From Hymenobacter aquaticus (GTDB lineage: Bacteria > Bacteroidota > Bacteroidia > Cytophagales > Hymenobacteraceae), in the NCBI RefSeq assembly GCF_004765605.1, contig NZ_SRLC01000003.1:496001-560000 (forward strand): a stretch of DNA of 64,000 bases, read 5' to 3'. The stretch's first letter is position 1. Every line of letters starts with the position of its first letter. The position numbers were made by a program, and so were the translations under genes. Positions 18,097 to 24,633 of the stretch are shown here, in pieces. Below the pieces are notes generated by a model. The model was not told the origin of the DNA. It saw only the letters and a program-made list of their open reading frames with translations, and searched no databases.

Positions 18097-18197
18097 TGTG
18101 AATGAGTGAAGTGGTGAAACGGTGAATGAGTGAGGTGGTGAATGAGTGAAGTTGTCGTTCTGATACTTCACTCATTCACCACTTCACTCATTCGCCG
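18097..18197. repeat. Gap-filling inverted repeat of GTGA-type octamers (ybbR-coaE spacer)
   Basis: From 18098 the sequence reads as consecutive 8-mers GTGAATGA, GTGAAGTG, GTGAAACG, GTGAATGA, GTGAGGTG, GTGAATGA, GTGAAGTT. The right arm (18165-18197) is the complement of the same units. The spacer runs from the ybbR stop (inside the right arm) to 1 base from the coaE ATG. The loop holds GTTGTCGTTCTG (18151-18162), which recurs exactly in the loop at 23285-23296. Confidence 0.9.
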
Positions 18198-19159
18198 CTT
18201 CTCCGCTGTGAAACGCGCACCGAGGGCGTCAGGATTCGTACGCCGCGGGCTTGGGCAGGGGCCTGCGACAACACGGGTTGCAGGCTGGAATCGGGGGAGT
18301 GAAACTGGCCGTAGTGCAGCAGCACGTGCACCTGGCTCCGGTCGAGGCGGGCCGAATCTTCGGGGAAGCACTGCACCTGCACCTGCACGGTAGCGGGGCG
18401 CAGAATGAATTGCTGGCCTTCGGGGAAGTCGCGCAGCTCGGGCACCACCCGCAGCGGCAGCGTCAGCAGGGGCCGGGGCTGCAGGCGCACCTTTACCTGC
18501 TGCACCTGGGTCTGCACCAGCTCCGGCCCACCAATCGGGACGATGATGGCCCCCTCGCTGCTGCCGGCCGGGGCCTGGGGCAAGTGCACCGGATACGGGC
18601 TGGCCAGGCTGTTGACCATGCGCGCCGGCCCGTGAAACGCTACGCTTTCGGGCGTGAACTTGGCCGCGTAGGGCAAGGCCGAGCCGTCGGCGCTGGGACT
18701 CAGCGTGAGCGGCAGGCGGCGCGTCACGAGCCTATCGAACTCCACCCAGAGCGTATCGGCCAGCACGTAGTTGAACTGCAGCCCTTCCATAGCCGCCTGC
18801 AGCGCCGGCCTGAGCGACTGGCCCGTGACGAAGCGCGTGGCCGGCAGGCGGCGCAGGCGCACTTCGGCGGGCTTCACGTCGAGCAGCAGGTTCTTGCGCA
18901 GCAGCTTCCAGCCCCGCCCCGTCACGTTTACGGCTACTTCCGTGGGCAGGGGCTTTACCGGAATGTAGCGCTGCTCATCGTAGGCCCACAGCAGCGGGTA
19001 GGTGATGCGCGTAGTGTAGGTCTTGTTCAGGGCATTGAGCAGCCAGAACGTGGACGCCGCCAGAAAGCAGGCCGTTACCGCGCGCCAGTAGCTCCGCTCC
19101 TGCCCGAAAAACGGGCTGGTAAACCAGCGGGCCAGGCGAATAGCGCGGGTAATGGGCAC
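18188..19159 (-). CDS. YbbR-like domain protein
   Basis: 323 residues. One N-terminal membrane helix (about residues 27-45, RAVTACFLAASTFWLLNAL) anchors an extracytoplasmic chain containing repeated YbbR-like beta domains (VAVNVTGRGWKLL is the typical first-strand motif). In Firmicutes the YbbR protein CdaR regulates a diadenylate cyclase; no cyclase is nearby, so the role here is open. The gene lies between yajC (12 bp upstream) and coaE, an order often seen in Bacteroidota. Its stop codon is part of the repeat arm that fills the spacer to coaE. Confidence 0.85.
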   Translation of the reverse strand: MPITRAIRLARWFTSPFFGQERSYWRAVTACFLAASTFWLLNALNKTYTTRITYPLLWAYDEQRYIPVKPLPTEVAVNVTGRGWKLLRKNLLLDVKPAEVRLRRLPATRFVTGQSLRPALQAAMEGLQFNYVLADTLWVEFDRLVTRRLPLTLSPSADGSALPYAAKFTPESVAFHGPARMVNSLASPYPVHLPQAPAGSSEGAIIVPIGGPELVQTQVQQVKVRLQPRPLLTLPLRVVPELRDFPEGQQFILRPATVQVQVQCFPEDSARLDRSQVHVLLHYGQFHSPDSSLQPVLSQAPAQARGVRILTPSVRVSQRRSGE

Positions 19160-19171
19160 GGCAGTACGGGG

Positions 19172-19513
19172 TTAGGCGTTGTCGGAAGCCGCCGGCGTTG
19201 CCGGGGCCGCCGGCGCATTCTTGGGGGCTACTTCACGGGCAATGGCCGTGCGGTCAAACTTGAGGCGCACACCCTTGTCCACTTCAATGATAACCGATTC
19301 TTCGTGGACTTCCAGCACCTTGCCGTGCAGGCCGCCGATGGTCACCACGGCCGCGCCTTTCGTCAGCGACTCCCGAAACTTCTTGGCTTCGGAGGAGCGG
19401 CGCTGCTGGGGCCGGATCATGAAAAAGTAAACTACGACGGCAATTAGCACCGGAAACAGCAGCGAGGTGAGGCCTTCGCCGGTTTGGGCTTGTAAGAGAA
19501 GCGTTATCAGCAT
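19172..19513 (-). CDS. yajC: Preprotein translocase accessory subunit YajC
   Basis: 113 residues. One membrane helix near the N-terminus ends in FFMIRPQQRR, the YajC hallmark, followed by the conserved cytoplasmic block KGAAVVTIGGLHGKVLEV. It associates with SecDF at the Sec translocon in the inner membrane. Length matches the family. It is followed after 12 bp by ybbR, so the two are surely co-transcribed. The Ala/Pro-rich C-terminal tail is low complexity. Confidence 0.95.
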   Translation of the reverse strand: MLITLLLQAQTGEGLTSLLFPVLIAVVVYFFMIRPQQRRSSEAKKFRESLTKGAAVVTIGGLHGKVLEVHEESVIIEVDKGVRLKFDRTAIAREVAPKNAPAAPATPAASDNA

Positions 19514-19552
19514 GACGGTTGGGGCAGTAGGAAATGCCAGCCTAAAAAACGG

Positions 19553-19641
19553 CTGTCATCCTGAGCTTGCGCAGAACCTTATAAAAGTTGAACGAGTCGT
19601 TCGAACGTGGCAAGGTCCTGCGCTTGGCTCAGGATGACAGA
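19553..19641. repeat. Inverted repeat of the GTCATCCTGAG type (DUF1573-yajC spacer)
   Basis: Left arm CTGTCATCCTGAG...CGCAG...ACCTT (19554-19580) pairs with the right arm AAGGT...CTGCG...CTCAGGATGACAG (19612-19640). The loop has its own small inverted repeat (GTTGAACGA / TTCGAAC). No U-tract. Confidence 0.85.
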
Positions 19642-19668
19642 AGCAAAAGGAGAAATAAACGCGGCCGG

Positions 19669-20199
19669 TTATTGCTTTACCGGGCCGTTGGTCGATTCGG
19701 GCAGGATGTTGGCGCGAATGGCAATCTGGGTGATGCTGGGCTGGGTGTTGGCCCGCACGGCTACCTCCTTGTTCTGCAAACCCGACTTGCCCTGGCTGTT
19801 GAACTGCACTTCGATGGTGCCTTTCGAGCCGGGCGCGATGGGGTCTTTGGTCCAGTTGGGGGTAGTGCAGCCGCACGACGCCGTGGCGTTTTCAATCAGC
19901 AGCGGCGACTTGCCGGTGTTGGTAAACTCGAACGTGTGCTTTACCACCTCGCCGGGCTTGATGTCGCCGAAGTTGAACTCCGACTCGGTGAAGGTCATCA
20001 CCGGAGCGTTGGGGTTGGGTGCTTCGGTTTCGGCCGCCACGTTAGGGTTGTCGACGGTGGGGTTGGCGGCAGCATCGTTAGCGGCCGTAGCGGCGGCATT
20101 CATGCCTTCCGTGCCTACTTCGGCCGTCTTGTCGTTGTTGCAGGCACCGAACATCAGGGCGCTGGAAAGCAGAAAAGCAGAAAACAGAGTACGTTTCAT
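19669..20199 (-). CDS. DUF1573 lipoprotein
   Basis: 176 residues. A lipoprotein signal (MKRTLFSAFLLSSALMFGAC) is followed by an Ala/Asn/Pro-rich linker. Then comes the DUF1573 domain, an Ig-like fold with FNFGDIKPGEVVKHTFEFTNTG and the Cys pair SCGCTTP that is typical of the family. Such proteins sit in the periplasm or outer membrane of Bacteroidota; function unknown. An upstream ATG at 20220 would put seven residues in front of the signal, so I chose 20199. It lies between NAD-isocitrate dehydrogenase and yajC. Confidence 0.9.
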   Translation of the reverse strand: MKRTLFSAFLLSSALMFGACNNDKTAEVGTEGMNAAATAANDAAANPTVDNPNVAAETEAPNPNAPVMTFTESEFNFGDIKPGEVVKHTFEFTNTGKSPLLIENATASCGCTTPNWTKDPIAPGSKGTIEVQFNSQGKSGLQNKEVAVRANTQPSITQIAIRANILPESTNGPVKQ

Positions 20200-20272
20200 A
20201 GTAAGGAAGAACGCGGCCATTGGGAGCCGTCGGGAAAGTAAAGTTAAGACGAAGAGCCAGAATATCTAAAAG

Positions 20273-20424
20273 CTAGTTCCCCTCCTTCCTTCAAGGAGGG
20301 GTGGCCGCAGGCCGGGGTGGTTCAATCGTTGTTCCGTTGAACAAACAACTAGCTCTAACTTTCTAGTTCTAGCTAACCACCCCGCCCTGCGGGCACCCCT
20401 CCTTGAAAAAAGGAGGGGAACTAG
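20273..20424. repeat. Long inverted repeat of the CCCCTCCTT / AAGGAGGGG type (idh-DUF1573 spacer)
   Basis: Arms of about 50 bp (20273-20322 and 20375-20424) begin CTAGTTCCCCTCC and end GGAGGGGAACTAG. Each contains a smaller hairpin (CCCCTCCTT near AAGGAGGGG) and the block GGGGTGGTT or its complement. I recall similar AAGGAGGGGTG elements from other Bacteroidota genomes. Confidence 0.9.
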
Positions 20425-20435
20425 TGTTTTGGAAA

Positions 20436-21437
20436 TTACGCCAGGCGGCCGATAATCGACTGGGCAAACTGGCTGGTGCTGGCTTTGCCGCCCAGGTCGC
20501 CGGTGCACTCTTCGCGGTGCTTGAGCGTCTCGTCCAGCGCCTTTTCAATACGGTCGGCCAGTTCATGCTCGCCCAGGTGGTGCAGCATCATCAGGCCCGA
20601 GCGCAGCAGGGCGGTGGGGTTGGCTTTGCCCTGGCCGGCAATGTCGGGGGCCGAGCCGTGCACGGCTTCGAAGATGGCCATGTTGTCGCCGATGTTAGCA
20701 CCCGACACCACGCCCAGGCCGCCCACGAGGCCGGCGCAGAGGTCGGAGAGAATGTCGCCAAACAGGTTGGTGGTCACCACCACGTCGAACTGCTCGGGCT
20801 TATTCACGAGCTGCATGCACATGTTGTCGATGATCTTGTCTTCGAACACGATTTGCGGAAACTCGGTGGCGGCTTCCTTGCAGGCGTCGAGCATGAGCTT
20901 GCCGGCCATTTTCAGGATGTTGGCCTTGTGGGCCAGGGTCACCTTTTTGCGGCCGTGCTTGGCGGCGTAGGCAAAGGCGGCGCGGCAGATCTTGCGCGAG
21001 CCTTCCACCGTGATGCGGTTAAACGAGTCGGAGATGCCCAGGCGCTCGTCGTACACTTCCAGGCCCGAGTACAGGCCCTCGGTGTTTTCGCGGAACAGCA
21101 CCAGGTTCACGCCCGAGTAGCGCGAGTCGATGCCCTCGGTGGTTTTGGCCGGGCGCACGTTCTGGTAGAGGTCGTACTTCTGGCGCAGCGTGATGTTGAT
21201 GCTGCGGAAACCCTTGCCCACGGGCGTCGTGATGGGGCCTTTCAGGGCCACGCGGTTTTTCTCCAGCGAGTCGAGCAACGACTGCGGAATCAGCTCGCCC
21301 GACTGGTCGAAGGTCGTCTGCCCGGCGTTCTGCTCTTCCCACTGAATGGGGGCGCCAGCGGCCGCGAAAATGTCCTGAACTGCCTTCGTGATTTCGGGCC
21401 CGATGCCGTCGCCGGGGATGAGGGTGATGGTGTGCAT
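20436..21437 (-). CDS. NAD-dependent isocitrate dehydrogenase-type decarboxylating dehydrogenase
   Basis: 333 residues of the isocitrate/isopropylmalate dehydrogenase family. It starts HTITLIPGDGIGPEIT and has LFRENTEGLYSGLE and TNLFGDILSDLCAGLVGGLG, which carry the substrate and Mg-binding residues. The ENTEGLYSGLE block fits isocitrate rather than isopropylmalate, and the short length fits the NAD-dependent type. It would oxidise isocitrate to 2-oxoglutarate in the TCA cycle. No leu genes are nearby, which supports this reading. Cofactor specificity is inferred. Confidence 0.85.
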   Translation of the reverse strand: MHTITLIPGDGIGPEITKAVQDIFAAAGAPIQWEEQNAGQTTFDQSGELIPQSLLDSLEKNRVALKGPITTPVGKGFRSINITLRQKYDLYQNVRPAKTTEGIDSRYSGVNLVLFRENTEGLYSGLEVYDERLGISDSFNRITVEGSRKICRAAFAYAAKHGRKKVTLAHKANILKMAGKLMLDACKEAATEFPQIVFEDKIIDNMCMQLVNKPEQFDVVVTTNLFGDILSDLCAGLVGGLGVVSGANIGDNMAIFEAVHGSAPDIAGQGKANPTALLRSGLMMLHHLGEHELADRIEKALDETLKHREECTGDLGGKASTSQFAQSIIGRLA

Positions 21438-21577
21438 TCTGCTACTATCTATTTAGGAGAGGTACTAGGTTACTGGTCTGAACGTGAAGCGCCTGCCGAC
21501 TTACGGGCACCACACTTAGGCTGCATGCAGCTATTCCGGGGGCAAAGGTAACACCCGAAGAAAGGGCAATAATAAAA

Positions 21578-21625
21578 ATGTGCTGATGTGCTGAAGATGA
21601 AAAGGTCTTCAGCACATCAGCACAT
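21578..21625. repeat. Perfect hairpin built from GTGCTGAT units (ytxH-idh spacer)
   Basis: Two perfect 20-bp arms (21578-21597 and 21606-21625) around an 8-base loop. The left arm is AT followed by GTGCTGAT, GTGCTGAA, GA. The unit is the reverse complement of ACATCAGC, the 8-mer of the tandem array at 8389-8464. Confidence 0.95.
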
Positions 21626-21648
21626 CCAGGAATCATCGGCGAATGGCG

Positions 21649-21963
21649 TTAAACGGCTTTGCGCGAGTTGATCTGGTTGATCAGCTGGTCGACGTCGCCG
21701 AGCAGCTGTTCGGCCTTGCTCTTGGCGTCCTGAATCACGCGCTGGCCTTCCGACTTGGCGCTGGACGTGGGTCCGGCTTCGGTGCGGCTGGTGACGAGGC
21801 TTTCGGTGAGGTCGGCCAGTACTTCGCGGTACTTTTCGAGCTGGTAGCTGAGCCAGCTACGGGTTTCGCGCCCCTTTTCCGGAGCAAACAGAAGTCCAAC
21901 AGCGGCCCCGGTGAGGGCACCGCCCGCGAAGCACAGAATACCGGTAGTGGTTTTGCTACCCAT
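21649..21963 (-). CDS. YtxH-like protein
   Basis: 104 residues. An N-terminal glycine-rich membrane segment (TTGILCFAGGALTGAAVGLLFAPEKGRE) has the YtxH signature GLLFAPEKG, followed by a helical, charged tail likely to form a coiled coil. YtxH-type proteins are small membrane-associated and stress-linked; the role here is unknown. The ATG at 21963 (MGSKTTTG) was chosen because the upstream extension to 22017 is not family-like. The gene lies 88 bp after nusB on the same strand. Confidence 0.85.
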   Translation of the reverse strand: MGSKTTTGILCFAGGALTGAAVGLLFAPEKGRETRSWLSYQLEKYREVLADLTESLVTSRTEAGPTSSAKSEGQRVIQDAKSKAEQLLGDVDQLINQINSRKAV

Positions 21964-22051
21964 AGCTAGAAAGGAGTGGCGAGGTGGGAGAATGGATGGA
22001 AAATGTGTACTCAACAACGCACTGGGCGCGGTTCAGGTTGCCTGGGGCAGC

Positions 22052-23242
22052 TTACTGGTTGTCCAGCAACCCGCGGCCCGACTTGCGGATGGCACCGCTG
22101 GCGGTCAAGTCCTGGGCCAATTTATCGAGAATACCGTTCACAAACTGCTTGCTCTTGGGCGTGCTGTACATTTTGCTGATTTCGATATACTCGTTGATGG
22201 TGACTTTCACCGGAATACCGCGGAAAAGGTGCATTTCGCAGAGCGCCATTTTCAGCAGAATCTTGTCGGTGAGGGCTACGCGCTCCACGTCCCAGTTCTG
22301 CACCGACTCGGCAATGAGCTTTTCGTACCGCTCGTCGTCGGCCAGGGTCTGCTTGTAGAGCGTCTCGGCAAATTCCTTGTCGTCGACCCAGTTGGCCGAC
22401 AAAGACATCAGCTCCAGATTCTCATCGGCGGCTTCGTCGAGCATCTTCAGGGTCTTGACCACCAGGTTTTTCACCACCGAGCGGTTTTCCTCCCAGTTCT
22501 GGTCGTCCTCGTCGAGGTAGGCCGGCAGCGACTCGCCCTTAAAGACGAACGTCTTGTACAGATACTTCAGCAGCTCCTGGTCTTCGGCGTAGTTGCCGGC
22601 CGGGGCCGCCAGGTAGCTCTGAAACTCAGCGTCGGGCTTGATTTCGTTGCGCCAGGCTTTGCGCAGGGCTTCCATGTCGTCTTCGCCGGCCCACTGGGCG
22701 TTGCGCCGGATGGTCAGGTCGAGCAGCTGCTTGTTGCCGACGAGCTTCTGAATCACCTGGTTTTCCTCGAAGCGGGTCGTGTCGAGCGGGGTTTCCTTGG
22801 AGGGCGTGAAGCGGCGGGCTTCGCGCTGCTTTTCTTCCTCAATCACGCGCAGCAAGGCATCCGGCAAATTCAGCAGGTGCAGATACTGGGTGTGGATGCT
22901 TTCGGCGCCGTGCACCATCTGGCCGGCGTAGAAGGTGCCGTCCTTGGCCTTGGCTTTCTGGTAGAAGCTGATGGCGTCGGTTACGGCATCGTTTACTTCC
23001 TTGTCGTCGATTTTCTCGACTTCGGCCGCCGAGCCGCCCTTGTGCCACTCCCGGAAAATAGCCTCAGCCATTTTCTGCTGCCCTTTCAGCAGCTTGCGGT
23101 CCTGGGCCTCGGGGGCGTTCAGGTCGGGAGCAAAGGCATCCGCAATACGGTCATTAGCCAGCATAAAATCGGACCCGACAGCCTGATGGTAAGCGTACAG
23201 GGCCTGCATAACCTTAATGCGGAGCGTGCGGCGATTGAGCAT
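22052..23242 (-). CDS. nusB: Transcription antitermination factor NusB, long form
   Basis: 396 residues, much longer than the roughly 140-residue NusB of proteobacteria. The N-terminus MLNRRTLRIKVMQALYAY is the canonical NusB RNA-binding start. The C-terminal part (VALTDKILLKMALCEM, GIPVKVTINEYIEISKMY, FVNGILDKLA) is the canonical second half. About 230 helical, charged residues separate them. Long NusB forms are known in Bacteroidota. It would bind boxA RNA with S10 and promote rRNA antitermination. It is followed by ytxH; the spacer to the upstream leucine dehydrogenase is filled by an octamer-repeat hairpin starting 13 bp from its ATG. Confidence 0.93.
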   Translation of the reverse strand: MLNRRTLRIKVMQALYAYHQAVGSDFMLANDRIADAFAPDLNAPEAQDRKLLKGQQKMAEAIFREWHKGGSAAEVEKIDDKEVNDAVTDAISFYQKAKAKDGTFYAGQMVHGAESIHTQYLHLLNLPDALLRVIEEEKQREARRFTPSKETPLDTTRFEENQVIQKLVGNKQLLDLTIRRNAQWAGEDDMEALRKAWRNEIKPDAEFQSYLAAPAGNYAEDQELLKYLYKTFVFKGESLPAYLDEDDQNWEENRSVVKNLVVKTLKMLDEAADENLELMSLSANWVDDKEFAETLYKQTLADDERYEKLIAESVQNWDVERVALTDKILLKMALCEMHLFRGIPVKVTINEYIEISKMYSTPKSKQFVNGILDKLAQDLTASGAIRKSGRGLLDNQ

Positions 23243-23255
23243 CTTTTTTGGATTT

Positions 23256-23357
23256 GGTGATTTAGTGATTTAGTGATTTAGCGAGTTGTCGTTCTGTTTG
23301 CGCGGCTTGCTCTATTGAACATCAAACTCACTAAGTCACTAAATCACTAAGTCACCG
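23256..23357. repeat. Gap-filling inverted repeat of GTGATTTA octamers (leucine dehydrogenase-nusB spacer)
   Basis: The left arm (23256-23285) is three GTGATTTA units then GCGAG. The right arm (23322-23357) is the complement of GTGACTTA, GTGATTTA, GTGACTTA, GTGAGTTT. It starts 1 base after the dehydrogenase stop. The loop holds GTTGTCGTTCTG (23285-23296, also at 18151) and GTTTGCGCGGCTTG (23296-23309; GTTTGCGCAACTTG at 59128). Confidence 0.92.
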
Positions 23358-23358
23358 C

Positions 23359-24450
23359 TTAATAAGTGGATTTGACTTTACCGAGGGAGGCAATGCGCTC
23401 CTCGGCCTGCCGGATGGCAGCTTTCTGGGGGTGACTTCCCTCCTGCTCGGCTTTCTCAAGCACTTGCGTGGTGAAGTCGAAGATTTTCTCGGTCTGGGTG
23501 AGGGCGGCCTGCCGGCTGCTGCCTACCACTTCCGAATATACGTTAATCAGGCCACCGGCATTGATCAAAAAGTCGGGGGCGTAGATGATGCCGCGCTGCA
23601 CGAGCTCGGGGCCGTGCACGTCCTCGTTCTTGAGCTGGTTGTTGGCGCAGCCGGCAATAACGCGGCACTTGAGCCGGTCGATGGTGTCGTCGTTGATGGT
23701 AGCGCCCAGGGCGCAGGGCGAATAGATGTCCACGTCCTGGTCGTAGATTTCCTCCAGGCCCACGGCAACGGCCCCGAAGCGGGCAGCGGCTTCCAGGGCA
23801 CGGTCTTCGTAGTAGTCGGTCAGCACCAGCCTGGCGCCTTCCTTCTGCAGGTACTCCAGCAGGTAGGTGCCCACGTGGCCCACGCCCTGCACGGCAATGC
23901 GCTTGCCGGTCAGGCTTTCCGAGCCGAACGCCTTTTTGGCGGCGGCCTTCATGCCCATGTAGGTGCCGTAGGCCGTTACCGGCGACGGGTCGCCGCTGCC
24001 GCCCATGCTTTCGGGCAGGCCGGCTACGTGCTTGGTTTCCATCCGGATGTACTCCATGTCCTTGGTGGTCATGTTCACATCTTCGGCGGTGATATACTTC
24101 CCGTTCAGGTTTTTCACGAAGCGGCCGAACTTGCGCAGCAGGGCTTCGGTCTTTTGCGTTTTGGCGTCGCCGATGATGACGGCTTTGCCCCCACCCAGGT
24201 TCAGACCCGAAATGGCCGCTTTGTAGGTCATGCCGCGCGAGAGGCGGAGCACGTCGTTCAGGGCTTCCATGTCGGAGGCGTAGTGCCACATGCGGGTGCC
24301 GCCCAGGGCGGGGCCCAGCACCGTGTTGTGGATGCCGATGATGGCCCGCAAACCGGTTTCGTGGTCGTGGCAGAACACAACCTGCTCGTGCTGATGCTCG
24401 GCAATCTGACCGAAGACCGACGTATCGGCCAGCGTTTGGATTTCAACCAT
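23359..24450 (-). CDS. Leucine dehydrogenase-type (Leu/Phe/Val) dehydrogenase
   Basis: 363 residues. NAD-dependent oxidative deamination of branched-chain amino acids to 2-oxo acids. It has GPALGGTRMWHY (substrate site), the catalytic-Lys region AISGLNLGGGKAVIIGD, NMTTKDMEYIRMET, and the Rossmann motif VQGVGHVGTYLLEYL. The length of about 360 and the LGGGKAV motif fit leucine dehydrogenase better than glutamate dehydrogenase. It is the first gene of the minus-strand cluster down to coaE and has its own promoter at 24541-24548. Exact substrate is inferred. Confidence 0.9.
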   Translation of the reverse strand: MVEIQTLADTSVFGQIAEHQHEQVVFCHDHETGLRAIIGIHNTVLGPALGGTRMWHYASDMEALNDVLRLSRGMTYKAAISGLNLGGGKAVIIGDAKTQKTEALLRKFGRFVKNLNGKYITAEDVNMTTKDMEYIRMETKHVAGLPESMGGSGDPSPVTAYGTYMGMKAAAKKAFGSESLTGKRIAVQGVGHVGTYLLEYLQKEGARLVLTDYYEDRALEAAARFGAVAVGLEEIYDQDVDIYSPCALGATINDDTIDRLKCRVIAGCANNQLKNEDVHGPELVQRGIIYAPDFLINAGGLINVYSEVVGSSRQAALTQTEKIFDFTTQVLEKAEQEGSHPQKAAIRQAEERIASLGKVKSTY

Positions 24451-24498
24451 TTGAGTAAACTGAAAAAAGGGTGGGAAGTTGGGTGGGGTCGGGTGTTG

Positions 24499-24506
24499 TA
24501 TCTTTG
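24499..24506 (+). promoter_or_regulatory. Promoter -7 element for the ABC transporter at 24634
   Basis: TATCTTTG matches TAnnTTTG. A TTG at 24479-24481 lies 17 bp upstream as a possible -33 element. Leader to the GTG start is about 120 nt. Confidence 0.55.
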
Positions 24507-24540
24507 AACGAACGGGCGCGTAGTCTGTTCAATTCGGGTG

Positions 24541-24548
24541 CAAAAGTA
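24541..24548 (-). promoter_or_regulatory. Promoter -7 element for leucine dehydrogenase
   Basis: TACTTTTG on the minus strand, 90 bp before the ATG at 24450. It lies to the right of the plus-strand promoter at 24499, so the two predicted transcripts would overlap at their 5' ends. Confidence 0.6.
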
Positions 24549-24633
24549 CCCAATTTTTCCTAGCCGGGCACCCTACCCTTCCGGATTTGCCGGAATGGTC
24601 ACGGCTTCTTAACCTGCCCTAACTCCCGTTTCC

